From the NCBI GenBank assembly GCA_015488325.1, contig WFOA01000023.1:1-35090 (forward strand): 35,090 bases of DNA, read 5' to 3'. This document shows, one piece after another, positions 1 to 7,593 of the stretch (the stretch's first letter is position 1; each line of letters starts with the position of its first letter). The notes under the pieces were generated by a model that saw only the letters and a program-made list of their open reading frames with translations, searched no databases and had not been told where the DNA came from. This DNA is from Acidimicrobiia bacterium. Lineage in GTDB: Bacteria > Actinomycetota > Acidimicrobiia > Spongiisociales > ZC4RG35. The position numbers were made by a program, and so were the translations under genes.

Positions 1-114
1 GGACAGGCCGGTGAAGACGATCAGTTTGTTCCGGGGCAGCTCCAGGGTGAGGTTCTTGAGGTTGTGCTCACGGGCCCCCCGGATGAGGATCGTTTCGGTC
101 GCCACGAACTCCAC
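1..114 (-). CDS. uvrA: UvrA, excinuclease ABC subunit A (N-terminal fragment, cut by the window edge)
   Basis: The 38 visible codons read from a GTG at 114 to the left edge and include [20 protein letters not shown] followed by [10 protein letters not shown]. This is the hallmark start of UvrA, just before its first Walker A motif (GSGKSS), which would lie beyond the window. UvrA is the ATP-driven damage sensor of nucleotide excision repair and loads UvrB onto DNA. An in-frame GTG at 105 is an alternative start. There is no clear Shine-Dalgarno sequence. A -10 hexamer and an SOS box lie directly upstream, so damage induction is likely. uvrB lies about 4.8 kb upstream on the same strand, with the glycosyl cluster in between. 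Confidence 0.92.
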   Translation of the reverse strand, partial: MEFVATETILIRGAREHNLKNLTLELPRNKLIVFTGLS

Positions 115-134
115 ACCGCAGAAGAGATCGCGGC

Positions 135-140
135 AGTGTA
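135..140 (-). promoter_or_regulatory. -10 element of the uvrA promoter
   Basis: On the minus strand this reads TACACT, a good actinobacterial TAnnnT -10 hexamer. It would start transcription near 128 and give a 5' leader of about 14 nt before the GTG at 114. The -35 region overlaps the SOS box at 155-168, so a bound LexA would block polymerase. Confidence 0.55.
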
Positions 141-154
141 GTTCGCCAGCTGGG

Positions 155-168
155 CGAACGCGTGTTCG
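155..168. promoter_or_regulatory. LexA-binding SOS box in front of uvrA
   Basis: The sequence CGAACGCGTGTTCG is a perfect 14-bp palindrome (CGAAC-N4-GTTCG). It matches the Cheo-type SOS box recognised by LexA in Gram-positive bacteria and mycobacteria. It lies 15 bp upstream of the -10 hexamer of uvrA and inside the 73-bp gap between uvrA and the membrane protein gene ending at 188. An overlapping inverted repeat, GTTCGCCAGCTGGGCGAAC (141-159), shares its CGAAC half. Confidence 0.85.
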
Positions 169-187
169 TGGAAGAGATGTGTTCCAG

Positions 188-1306
188 CTACGGGGACTGC
201 GCAGCCGGAGCGCGGGGGGTCGCCGTTTCCGGAAGCTCCGCAGACCTTCGGGGGGTGAACACCGCCACCGCGTACGCGGTCAGTATCGGGGCGAGCGCGC
301 GACTGATGTCGAAGTACCGGCCCCACACCTGCACGTCGACGATCGCGGCGAGCGCCACGAACCCCAGCGCCCCCGCCGACAGGTAGGTGGGTCGGCGTAC
401 CGCCCGCACGGTGAAGAGGATCAGGATCGCCGCCATTACCAATCCGAAGGCCAGGTCAACGGCGTCTTGGCTCCACACCGACAGCGCCGCGGTCAGCCCG
501 GCGAAGGGGAACCTCAGGTCGATCCCCTGGATGGTGGGGACGCTCACGAGATCCCGAAGACGGATCGCCAGGTAGATCCACCACACGTCGACCGCGACGG
601 CGGCGGGTGCGAAGACGGCGAGGGCGGGCCGCCATCCTCGCCTTCGCCAGTGGAGGACGGCCACGCCGAAAACGAACAGGATCGTGACTTCACGGGCCAG
701 GGAAGCTCCGACGAATGCCGCGGCCGCCCATCCGGTACGGTCTCGCATCACCGCCAGGGCACCTCCCACCGCGAGAGCGAAGGCGAGAACCCCCGATCCG
801 CCCACGAAAAGCTCGGACACGAGACCCAGGTTCAAAGCGAAGGCGAGACCCAACCACGGCGATCCCCCTTCCCGGCGGGCGATCTCGGCGGTCCACCACG
901 ACCCCAACCCGAGCGCGAGTACGGAGAGCCCCGCCATCGCCCAGGGGATCCATGAAACCGGAAACAGACCGAAGCCGCCGGCGAGCAGCGGATACAACAT
1001 CCGCTGAGCGCGGTATCGGGGCCGGTCCAGGAAGGCGGCGTGGTCAGGGGGGTCGAGGAGGAGCGGGTCGGTGGCCTGGATGAAGAAGAACTTCCCGTCG
1101 TGGCCCTGCAGGTCTCGGGTGACCACCTCCCCGAGCATCCGTTGGGCGTATTCGGTCTGAAGCGTCGACTCCTCCCCGAGGGCGAGGAACACCGAAGGGT
1201 CCCAGCCTGCCGGCACGAGGAGCCGCAGGGAGAGAAGCACACCGAAGACGAGACCAACGACTCCGACGACGAGAGGAGACGCCCGGCGTCGCAGCAAACG
1301 ATTCAT
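188..1306 (-). CDS. multi-pass membrane protein, paralogue A of the glycan-like cluster (GT-C-like, unassigned)
   Basis: A 372-residue, very hydrophobic protein with an N-terminal membrane anchor ([18 protein letters not shown]). About eight to ten membrane segments follow. An extracytoplasmic-type loop near residues 50-100 carries [14 protein letters not shown] and [13 protein letters not shown]. The same loop pattern recurs in the gene at 2742-3851 ([27 protein letters not shown]), so the two are paralogues. Acidic loop motifs of this kind are typical of GT-C glycosyltransferases that use polyprenyl-phosphate sugars, but I see no decisive family signature. The start was chosen because its ATG overlaps the stop of the upstream GT2-methyltransferase gene (ATGA), implying translational coupling. 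The function is inferred from context only. Confidence 0.75.
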   Translation of the reverse strand: MNRLLRRRASPLVVGVVGLVFGVLLSLRLLVPAGWDPSVFLALGEESTLQTEYAQRMLGEVVTRDLQGHDGKFFFIQATDPLLLDPPDHAAFLDRPRYRAQRMLYPLLAGGFGLFPVSWIPWAMAGLSVLALGLGSWWTAEIARREGGSPWLGLAFALNLGLVSELFVGGSGVLAFALAVGGALAVMRDRTGWAAAAFVGASLAREVTILFVFGVAVLHWRRRGWRPALAVFAPAAVAVDVWWIYLAIRLRDLVSVPTIQGIDLRFPFAGLTAALSVWSQDAVDLAFGLVMAAILILFTVRAVRRPTYLSAGALGFVALAAIVDVQVWGRYFDISRALAPILTAYAVAVFTPRRSAELPETATPRAPAAQSP

Positions 1307-2715
1307 CCCGGCTTCCGTGCCACCACCACCAGGCTCAGGCCCCTCCCCCAACCGACACGGTCGACCAGTTTCGCCACCGGAATCCCGAGGGAGAAGAGGC
1401 GCGCCTGCATCCGGCTGATCCCCGATCGGCCGAGCCACCGGTTGAGACGCCAGCCCCAGACTCCGAGGCGGTTGAACGGTTGGATCCGCTCGATGACGAA
1501 ACCGGCGTCTTCGAAGAGTCGCCGGAGGGTCGCCTCTTCGTAGCGGCGGTGGTGACCCATCGCCTCGTCGGCCGGAGAGAAGAGGTCGGGCCCGGCGGGG
1601 ACCAGGATGCAGGCGCGGCCGCCGGGAGCGAGCACGTCGAAGAATCCCCGGACGGCGGCGGCGTCGTCTGCCAGATGCTCGAGGACGTTGATAGAGACCA
1701 CCGTGTCGAAGTCGTCTGCCGCCAGTACGGCGTAGGCGTTCTCGTCTTCGAGGTCCATCTGGCGGACCGAGACGTTTTCCAGGTGCCCGTAGTTGCGTTC
1801 GACGTTGGAGATGAACACGGGGTCGATGTCCACCGCCACGAGGCGGTCGGCATCGAGCAGTCGGGTGGTGATGTTGCCGATCCCGCATCCGGCTTCGAAC
1901 ACACGGGACCCGATGGCTCCGTCGAACTGGTCGACGATCCAATCGTTGAGTCTCTTCGCTCCTCTCAGGCTCTCCAGGTCGGACTGTCCGGTACGGCGGC
2001 TGAAGCGAGTGTCGAAGAAACGGAACTTGAAGAGGAGCCACACGGCCTGCAGGCCGTCCCGCCACCCAATGTTCTTTCCCTCCGCGTAGGACCTGCCGTG
2101 GTAGGAGATCGGCACCTCGTAGATCCGGGCCCCCCACTGGGACAGCCTCGTGGTGATCTCCGGTTCGATCCCGAAACGCTCGCTCGTCAAACGGAGATCG
2201 CGCAGGACGTCGGCCCTGACCGCCTTGTAGCAGGTCTCCATGTCGGTGAGGTTGATGTCGTTCAGGACGTTGGCGAGCCACGTCAGGGCCTTGTTGCCGA
2301 GGCTGTGCCAGTACATGAGCACCCGCCGTTCGGGGCTGGAGGCGAAACGTGAGCCGAACACGGCGTCGGCCCGCCCGTCCAGGATCGGCTTGAGGATGAT
2401 CGGGTACTCGGCAGGGTCGTATTCGAGGTCGGAGTCCTGGACGATGGCGACGTCGCCGGTCATGTGCTCGATCGCGGTCCTGATCGCCGCACCTTTCCCC
2501 CGGTTCACGTCATGGCGGAAGACCCGGATGCGGTCGTCCTCGGCCGCCAGCTCCCTGAGGATCTGCAGGGACGAGTCCCGGCTGCAGTCGTCCACACACA
2601 CCAGCTCCAGGTCCAGGTCGATGGGCGACGACAGGACCCGATCGACGATGGTCCGCAGGGTGCGGGCCTCGTTGTAGACCGGCATGAGGACCGACAGCTT
2701 CTTGAATTCAGTCAT
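1303..2715 (-). CDS. GT2 glycosyltransferase (DPM1-like) fused to a SAM-dependent methyltransferase
   Basis: 470 residues in two domains. Residues 1-235 form a family-2 glycosyltransferase of the dolichyl/polyprenyl-phosphate sugar synthase type: LSVLMPVYNEARTL at 8-20, nucleotide-binding VDDCSRD at 41-47, GKGAAIRTA at 73-81 and the metal-binding DSD at 94-96. No C-terminal membrane helices follow, as expected for a DPM1-like enzyme. Residues 250-470 form a class I methyltransferase with SAM motif VFEAGCGIGN (272-281), VDIDP at about 295 and a late LAPGG loop. The likely role is to charge a polyprenyl phosphate with a sugar, plus methylation of a sugar or lipid. The flanking membrane proteins could use the product (inference). 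It overlaps the next gene by 4 bp. The ATG at 2715 has no strong Shine-Dalgarno; GTG 2721 is an alternative. Confidence 0.88.
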   Translation of the reverse strand: MTEFKKLSVLMPVYNEARTLRTIVDRVLSSPIDLDLELVCVDDCSRDSSLQILRELAAEDDRIRVFRHDVNRGKGAAIRTAIEHMTGDVAIVQDSDLEYDPAEYPIILKPILDGRADAVFGSRFASSPERRVLMYWHSLGNKALTWLANVLNDINLTDMETCYKAVRADVLRDLRLTSERFGIEPEITTRLSQWGARIYEVPISYHGRSYAEGKNIGWRDGLQAVWLLFKFRFFDTRFSRRTGQSDLESLRGAKRLNDWIVDQFDGAIGSRVFEAGCGIGNITTRLLDADRLVAVDIDPVFISNVERNYGHLENVSVRQMDLEDENAYAVLAADDFDTVVSINVLEHLADDAAAVRGFFDVLAPGGRACILVPAGPDLFSPADEAMGHHRRYEEATLRRLFEDAGFVIERIQPFNRLGVWGWRLNRWLGRSGISRMQARLFSLGIPVAKLVDRVGWGRGLSLVVVARKPG

Positions 2716-2744
2716 GTGCACCGAAGACCATCCAGGGGAGGCTA
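2708..2744 (-). promoter_or_regulatory. promoter and possible 7-codon leaderless leader ORF before the GT2-methyltransferase
   Basis: On the minus strand TAGCCT (2744-2739) is followed by exactly 7 nt and an ATG at 2731. This opens a short frame, MVFGAHD and stop (2708), that runs 8 nt past the GT2 start at 2715. The -10 hexamer contains the TAG stop of the upstream membrane gene. The gene at 2742-3851 has the same arrangement. This is inference from spacing; transcript ends are needed to prove it. Confidence 0.35.
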
Positions 2745-3851
2745 CGCCATATCTTCGACCGTGCCCGCCGGACCTTGAGCCGATCCCTCCGTGGGCCCGG
2801 CACGCATGAATGCTCTGGCTGCACCCAACAGCACGGCGGCCGTGAACAGGGGGGCGAGAGCCCGGGACATGTCGAAGGCCTGCTGCCAGACGACCCTCGA
2901 AAGCAAGGGAGCGACGAGAGCGAACCCGACCGTACCCCAAGAGAGGTATCCGGGTCGGCGGATCGCGGCCGTCAGCACCACGATCCCGGCGGTGACCAGC
3001 ACCGCCGCCATGGCCAGCTCGATGCCAGGCTGGTTCAACCAACCGGTGACGGCTCGAGACAGCCCGACGAAGGGAACACCGATCTGCACCCGGGCACCCG
3101 ACACGTCGGCTCCCAACCGCCACCACACCCACGACGTCCACGCCGCCTCCACCACCATGGGTGGTACGAGAACGGGGAGAAGGGCCGAACGCCGTCGCAC
3201 GAACAGCAGGGCAGCCACCCCGAAGACGGTGAGGAGCATCACCTCCCGCGCCAACGCGGCTCCGACGAACAGACCCCCGGCGAGCCACCAGCGTTCTCCG
3301 TACGCCGCTTCGATCCCCCACAATCCGAAAGCCAGCGCCACGAGCCCGGCGCCCGACACGAAGAACTCATTGAACATGCCCGGGTTCGCCAGGAACGCCA
3401 GGCCGAACAGCGGGGACAGGCCGAGCCGACCGGCCAGCCGAGAGGTAACCCAGGTCCCCAGGCCGAAGGCTGCCACGTTGACGATGGCCAGCGTCCAGGG
3501 CAGGAACCGGACCGGGAACAGGCCGAACCCTCCCGCCAGCAGCGGAAACCCCACTCGGCGTGCCCGATAGGCCGGAAAGTCGAGGGTTGTCCGGTACAGG
3601 TCGGGATCGGTGATCCAGGGATCTGCCGCCTGGACGAAGAAGAAGCGCCCGTCATGGCCGAGCTGAGGAAGGAGGAACACCGGGCCTACCGTCTCGGTGG
3701 CGAAAGCCTCCACTTCGGGAGTCGCCTCTCCGATGTTGAGGAAGATGGTGGCGTTCCAACCTGCCGACGACAGCGCCTGGAGCATGAGGACCGCTCCGAC
3801 ACCAACCCCGACCAGGCCCATCGCCCCTGGCCGGATCCCGAACGGCCTCAT
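2742..3851 (-). CDS. multi-pass membrane protein, paralogue B of the glycan-like cluster
   Basis: 369 residues, predicted polytopic membrane protein. It starts with MRPFGIRPGAMG followed by a membrane anchor, then a loop with VFLLPQLGHDGRFFFVQAAD and [13 protein letters not shown], then repeated hydrophobic helices to the C-terminus. It shares motifs and length with the gene at 188-1306, so one probably arose by duplication. The conserved G-x-DG-x3-F pattern in the first large loop could be a catalytic or substrate-binding loop of a GT-C-like enzyme, but this is inference. The ATG at 3851 overlaps the stop of a 12-codon upstream frame (ATGA). It is divergent from the related gene at 3906 and lies 26 bp upstream of the GT2-methyltransferase, probably in the same operon. 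Confidence 0.75.
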   Translation of the reverse strand: MRPFGIRPGAMGLVGVGVGAVLMLQALSSAGWNATIFLNIGEATPEVEAFATETVGPVFLLPQLGHDGRFFFVQAADPWITDPDLYRTTLDFPAYRARRVGFPLLAGGFGLFPVRFLPWTLAIVNVAAFGLGTWVTSRLAGRLGLSPLFGLAFLANPGMFNEFFVSGAGLVALAFGLWGIEAAYGERWWLAGGLFVGAALAREVMLLTVFGVAALLFVRRRSALLPVLVPPMVVEAAWTSWVWWRLGADVSGARVQIGVPFVGLSRAVTGWLNQPGIELAMAAVLVTAGIVVLTAAIRRPGYLSWGTVGFALVAPLLSRVVWQQAFDMSRALAPLFTAAVLLGAARAFMRAGPTEGSAQGPAGTVEDMA

Positions 3852-3899
3852 CCGCAGGAACGGAAAGGACTGGGGACGGGCTTCATGCCTGGCAGGCTA
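3848..3899 (-). promoter_or_regulatory. promoter and possible 12-codon leaderless leader ORF
   Basis: Minus strand: TAGCCT at 3899-3894, then 7 nt, then an ATG at 3886. The frame is MKPVPSPFRSCG and stop, and its TGA overlaps the ATG of the membrane protein gene at 3851 (ATGA). A leaderless mini-ORF that hands ribosomes to the main gene would explain the lack of a Shine-Dalgarno sequence there. The hexamer and spacing match those before the GT2 gene. Confidence 0.4.
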
Positions 3900-3905
3900 C
3901 GACAA

Positions 3906-4880
3906 ATGAGAGCCCGATCGATGCTCTTCGGGGCATTTGCCGCCCTTCTCCTTGGCGTCGCCCTCCGGATCGCGGTGACGTCGGCTGCCGGCCTGGGGCC
4001 AGCAGACCTCGTCCGTTTCGAGACTGAGAGCGGCGTCGACCTTCCCGACGTGTATGCCGATGCCCCGTTCTTCCTCATGTGGACCCGCGGCGACGGAGGC
4101 ACGTACCTGACGCTCGCCGCCGACCTCGACCTCGACGGACCCGCCCACCGGCTGCTCTCCCCGCGGCTGCGGGTCTCACGACTGGGCTTCGCCGCGCTCA
4201 TCCGTCTTTTCGCACTTGGCCGCATCGAATGGCTTCCCGCCTCGCTCTTCGTCGTCTCCACACTCGGCCTCGGAGCCTACGGGGCCCTCACCGGCCGGCT
4301 GGCGTCCGTCGACCGGCGGGCCTGGTGGCTGCTCCTCAACCCGGCGGTCCTCATCGGCTACGTCGGCGACTCGACCGAACCCCTCGGCCTGGCCCTGCTG
4401 ATCGCCGTGGCCGTCGCCTCCAACCCGGTCCTCGTCGGAGCCGGCGCGGCCCTAATGGGCGGAGTTCGCCCCTCCGTGGTACCGGCGACCCTGGTCGGTC
4501 GGCGGCCCTGGCAGGCGGCGATCGCAGGGGGAACGGTGGCGGCCGGACTGTTCGTGCTGGGGAGGGTCGTCTTCCCCGACGACCCTCCCTTCCCGTTCCG
4601 GCCACCGTTCGTCGGGTATGCCGAAGCCGCCGCGTCGACACCGCTCCCCGACCTCGTGATCGCCGGGATCGTGGCCGGCGCAGCCACCGTCACTCTGGCC
4701 ATCGGTGTGCTCCGCCGCTCGGGTGCCGCCCGGTGGGGATGGGTGCTCGGGGCTCTGGTCGTGTTGACCCTCCCGGTCCGGAGCATCGACGCCGCCACCA
4801 ACCTGTTGCGGGTGGCGGGGTTCCTGCCGGTCATCTGGGCGGTGGACGCCCGATGCGCCGGAGGTGTCCCGGAGCCCTGA
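3906..4880 (+). CDS. multi-pass membrane protein, third member of the glycan-like cluster
   Basis: 324 residues, hydrophobic, with an N-terminal anchor (MLFGAFAALLLGVALRI). A first loop has FFLMWTRGDGGTYLTLAAD and a following LSPRLRVSRLGFAALIRLFA segment. This is laid out like the DG-containing loop of the two minus-strand paralogues, so it is probably a more distant member of the same family. About eight further helices follow, with a LLLNPAVLIGYVGDSTEPL segment near residue 140 that resembles the conserved middle of GT87/PIG-M-like GT-C proteins (tentative). The start is uncertain: ATG 3906 was chosen, with in-frame ATGs at 3885 and 3921 also possible. It is divergent from the gene starting at 3851 and convergent with uvrB. 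Confidence 0.7.
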   Translation: MRARSMLFGAFAALLLGVALRIAVTSAAGLGPADLVRFETESGVDLPDVYADAPFFLMWTRGDGGTYLTLAADLDLDGPAHRLLSPRLRVSRLGFAALIRLFALGRIEWLPASLFVVSTLGLGAYGALTGRLASVDRRAWWLLLNPAVLIGYVGDSTEPLGLALLIAVAVASNPVLVGAGAALMGGVRPSVVPATLVGRRPWQAAIAGGTVAAGLFVLGRVVFPDDPPFPFRPPFVGYAEAAASTPLPDLVIAGIVAGAATVTLAIGVLRRSGAARWGWVLGALVVLTLPVRSIDAATNLLRVAGFLPVIWAVDARCAGGVPEP

Positions 4881-4883
4881 ACG

Positions 4884-4902
4884 GCCGCCGGCGTCGGGCG
4901 GC
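4884..4902. terminator. small hairpin between convergent genes (possible bidirectional terminator)
   Basis: GCCGCC and GGCGGC form a perfect 6-bp stem with a 7-nt loop in the 33-bp gap between the plus-strand membrane gene and uvrB. There is no U-tract on either side. Confidence 0.3.
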
Positions 4903-4913
4903 TCGGGCGCGTC

Positions 4914-6920
4914 TCACCTGCCGGCTTCGGCTGCCTGTTTCATCTCCCGTTTCAGCTCGGCGATCTCGTCCCGCAGCCGAGCGGCGTACTCGAACCGTAG
5001 CTCCTTCGCCGCCTCCCGCATCTCCTCTTCGAGACCGAGGATGAGCCGTGCCAGGTCGTCACCCTCCAACTCCAGACGCCTCGCAAGGGTTTCGCGGCGG
5101 CGCCGGGTGACGTCGGGAACCTCGGTCTGGATGAGCTCGAGGATATCCGTCACCCGTTTGCGGATCGTATGGGGGTCGATGCCGTGCTCCTCGTTGTAGG
5201 CGAGCTGCAATCTCCGGCGCCGGTTGGTCTCCGAGATCGCCCGCTGCATCGAGTCGGTGACCTGGTCTGCGTACATGACGACCTGGCCGTCGACGTTACG
5301 GGCCGCCCGCCCGATGATCTGGATCAGCGACGTCTCGGAACGGAGGAACCCCTCCTTGTCGGCGTCCAGGATCGCCACCAGGGACACTTCGGGAAGGTCG
5401 AGACCTTCCCGAAGCAGGTTGATGCCGACGAGCACGTCGAACTCACCGAGCCGGAGTTCACGGAGGATCTGCACCCGCTCCAAGGTGTCGATCTCCGAAT
5501 GGAGGTACCGGGCTCGGACCCCCATCTCCAACAGGTAGTCGGTGAGATCCTCTGCCATCTTCTTCGTCAGCGTCGTCACCAGCACCCGCTGGTCGGCGGC
5601 GGCCCGAAGCCGGACCTCCTCGAGGAGGTCGTCGATCTGGCCTTTGGTGGGACGCACGACCACCTCGGGGTCGACCAGCCCGGTGGGACGCACGATCTGT
5701 TCCACCACCCGGGTGGAATGCTCCAACTCGAAACGACCAGGGGTGGCCGACATGAAGATGACCTGGCCGGTCCGCTCCAACCACTCGTCGAACCGCAACG
5801 GCCGGTTGTCGAGCGCCGACGGCAGCCGGAACCCGTGTTCGACCAGGACCTCCTTGCGGCTGCGGTCCCCCTCGTACTGGCCTCCGATCTGGGGGACCGT
5901 GACGTGAGACTCGTCGACCACCGTCAGGAAGTCGTCGGGGAAGTAGTCGAGGAGGGTGTAGGGGGGGTCACCGGGGGCGCGGCCGTCGAGATGCCGGGAG
6001 TAATTCTCGATGCCCGTACAGAACCCGACCTCCCGCAGCATCTCCAGGTCGTAGTTGGTGCGCATGCGCAGCCGCTGCGCCTCCAGCAGCTTCCCCTGCG
6101 ACTCAAGCACGGCCAGCCGTTCGGCCAGCTCCTCTTCGATGGCGGCGATGGCCCGCTCCAGACGTTCCTGCTCGGTGACGTAGTGGGTGGCCGGGAAGAC
6201 GAAGGCCTCGGAGAGCTCCTCCAACACCTCCCCGGTGACCGGGTTCATCCGGAGGATCCGCTCGACTTCGTCACCGAAGAACTCGACCCGCAGGATCGTC
6301 TCCTCGTACGACGGGAACACCTCCAACGTGTCCCCTTTGACTCGGAACCGCCCACGGATCAGGTTCACCTCGTTGCGTTCGTACTGGATGTCGACGAGGC
6401 GTCGCAGGGCCGCCTCCATCGGGTATTCCACCCCGCGGACCAGCCGGAGCAGCTGGCCTGCGTACTGCTCGGGGGACCCCAGCCCGTAGATGGCCGAGAC
6501 CGAGGCGACGATGATGACGTCGTCCCGCACGAGGAGGGCGGACGTGGCGGCGTGCCGGAGCCGGTCGATCTCGTCGTTGATCGTCGCGTCCTTCTCGATG
6601 TAGGTGTCGGTCTGGGGGATGTAGGCCTCGGGCTGGTAGTAGTCGTAGTAGGAGACGAAGTATTCGACACGGTTCTCGGGGAAGAACTGGCGGAACTCGT
6701 TGGCGAGCTGGGCCGCCAGCGCCTTGTTGGGGGCGAGGACCAGTGTCGGGCGCTGCACCCGCTCGATCAGCCAGGCGATCGTCGCCGACTTCCCCGACCC
6801 GGTGATGCCGAGCAGCGTCTGGAAACGGTGCCCGGCGTCCAACCCGGCGGCGAGTTCGGCGATCGCCTTCGGCTGGTCGCCGGAGGGTTCGAACTCGGAG
6901 TGGACGACGAACGGGGGCAC
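4914..6920 (-). CDS. uvrB: UvrB, excinuclease ABC subunit B
   Basis: 668 residues, the normal UvrB length. It is the DNA-loading helicase of nucleotide excision repair: it receives damage from UvrA and recruits UvrC. Visible elements in order: Walker A GITGSGKS (38-45), the beta-hairpin region [20 protein letters not shown] (91-110), DESHVT helicase motif II near residue 335, [21 protein letters not shown], and a C-terminal UVR motif ([17 protein letters not shown]) that contacts UvrC. The [13 protein letters not shown] form is the actinobacterial variant. The GTG start at 6920 places SEFEPSGDQ at the usual position and lies 9 nt after a TACACT -10 hexamer. It follows coaE on the same strand after 43 bp. 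Confidence 0.97.
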   Translation of the reverse strand: MPPFVVHSEFEPSGDQPKAIAELAAGLDAGHRFQTLLGITGSGKSATIAWLIERVQRPTLVLAPNKALAAQLANEFRQFFPENRVEYFVSYYDYYQPEAYIPQTDTYIEKDATINDEIDRLRHAATSALLVRDDVIIVASVSAIYGLGSPEQYAGQLLRLVRGVEYPMEAALRRLVDIQYERNEVNLIRGRFRVKGDTLEVFPSYEETILRVEFFGDEVERILRMNPVTGEVLEELSEAFVFPATHYVTEQERLERAIAAIEEELAERLAVLESQGKLLEAQRLRMRTNYDLEMLREVGFCTGIENYSRHLDGRAPGDPPYTLLDYFPDDFLTVVDESHVTVPQIGGQYEGDRSRKEVLVEHGFRLPSALDNRPLRFDEWLERTGQVIFMSATPGRFELEHSTRVVEQIVRPTGLVDPEVVVRPTKGQIDDLLEEVRLRAAADQRVLVTTLTKKMAEDLTDYLLEMGVRARYLHSEIDTLERVQILRELRLGEFDVLVGINLLREGLDLPEVSLVAILDADKEGFLRSETSLIQIIGRAARNVDGQVVMYADQVTDSMQRAISETNRRRRLQLAYNEEHGIDPHTIRKRVTDILELIQTEVPDVTRRRRETLARRLELEGDDLARLILGLEEEMREAAKELRFEYAARLRDEIAELKREMKQAAEAGR

Positions 6921-6929
6921 GACACGAGG

Positions 6930-6935
6930 AGTGTA
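6930..6935 (-). promoter_or_regulatory. -10 element for uvrB (near-leaderless)
   Basis: Minus strand TACACT, 9 nt before the GTG start at 6920 and inside the coaE-uvrB gap. It gives a leader of at most 2-3 nt. No SOS box is visible here, unlike at uvrA. Confidence 0.45.
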
Positions 6936-6963
6936 CGGGAGCGGTACGACAACACGGCGGTGC

Positions 6964-7569
6964 TCACACCCGGGGTTCGTCCCGAAGCGGAACCGGCTCC
7001 AACGCCGCCAGAACCTCGTCGAGACGGGACGCCAACGTCTCGACATCGCCGTCGTTCGGGAGGACGAAGGTGGCCAGGGAACGCCACTCGTCGTCGGTCG
7101 GTTGATGGGCGAGACGCCGCCGCGTGTCTTCGAGATCGGCACCACGTTCGACCACCCGGGCGACCCTCACGTCGACGGGAGCCTCGACGACCAACACCGG
7201 CCAGCCCGGAGGCAGCACCTTGGGCACCGACACCTCCACCGCCAGCGGCGCCGGCCCGGCCTCGGCGTCGAGTTCGTGGAGCCGGCGTCGTACATGTGGG
7301 TGGATGAGCGCCTCCAGGGCCTCGAGCTCACGGCGGTCGGCGAACACGATCCGCGCCAGGGCGGCGCGGTCGACCTCTCCGGCCACCACCACCTCGGGCC
7401 AGCGGGCGGCGACGGCGCCGAAGGCCGCCCCTTCGGGCTCCAGCGTCTCCCGGGCCAAGAGGTCGGCGTCGACGACCCGGAACCCTCGCCGCCGGAGGAG
7501 GTCCATCACCGTGCTCTTGCCCGATCCGATACCCCCGGTGACGACGAGTCGAAGTCCCTTGGACGCCAT
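6964..7569 (-). CDS. coaE: dephospho-CoA kinase
   Basis: 201 residues. It catalyses the last step of coenzyme A synthesis, phosphorylating dephospho-CoA at the 3' hydroxyl. The N-terminal P-loop GGIGSGKST (12-20) is followed by the family features [17 protein letters not shown] and a [10 protein letters not shown] segment, then the lid-like region to the C-terminus. Some mycobacterial CoaE proteins carry an extra C-terminal domain; this one does not. The ATG at 7569 lies exactly 7 nt after the minus-strand hexamer TACAGT with no Shine-Dalgarno, so a leaderless mRNA is likely. It is divergent from the histidine kinase, with the two start codons only 24 bp apart. Confidence 0.95.
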   Translation of the reverse strand: MASKGLRLVVTGGIGSGKSTVMDLLRRRGFRVVDADLLARETLEPEGAAFGAVAARWPEVVVAGEVDRAALARIVFADRRELEALEALIHPHVRRRLHELDAEAGPAPLAVEVSVPKVLPPGWPVLVVEAPVDVRVARVVERGADLEDTRRRLAHQPTDDEWRSLATFVLPNDGDVETLASRLDEVLAALEPVPLRDEPRV

Positions 7570-7593
7570 GGCCGAGACTGTACCCTGATGCCG
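7570..7593. promoter_or_regulatory. symmetric bidirectional leaderless promoter between coaE and the histidine kinase
   Basis: The plus-strand hexamer TACCCT (7581-7586) lies 7 nt before ATG 7594. The minus-strand hexamer TACAGT (7582-7577) lies 7 nt before ATG 7569. The two -10 elements share the same TA step at 7581-7582, which is the exact midpoint between the two start codons. A possible -35 for the plus direction is TTGGAC at 7559-7564 (16-nt spacer), inside coaE. No -35 is evident for coaE. Confidence 0.65.

Noticed and set aside
2775-3905. N-terminal extension of the plus-strand membrane protein back to 2775
   Set aside because: The extra ~375 residues are the complement of the minus-strand membrane paralogue and lack any structure. 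The hydrophobic protein begins at about 3906.
7122-7145. Upstream extension of uvrB to 7145
   Set aside because: It would overlap coaE by some 180 bp and add residues that no UvrB has. GTG 6920 fits the family N-terminus.
5169-7307. Long plus-strand open frame (over 700 codons) opposite uvrB and coaE
   Set aside because: It mirrors the strongly conserved uvrB frame, has low-complexity Gly/Asp/Val/Leu composition and crosses the coaE-uvrB gap. In high-GC DNA the opposite strand of a real gene often stays open.
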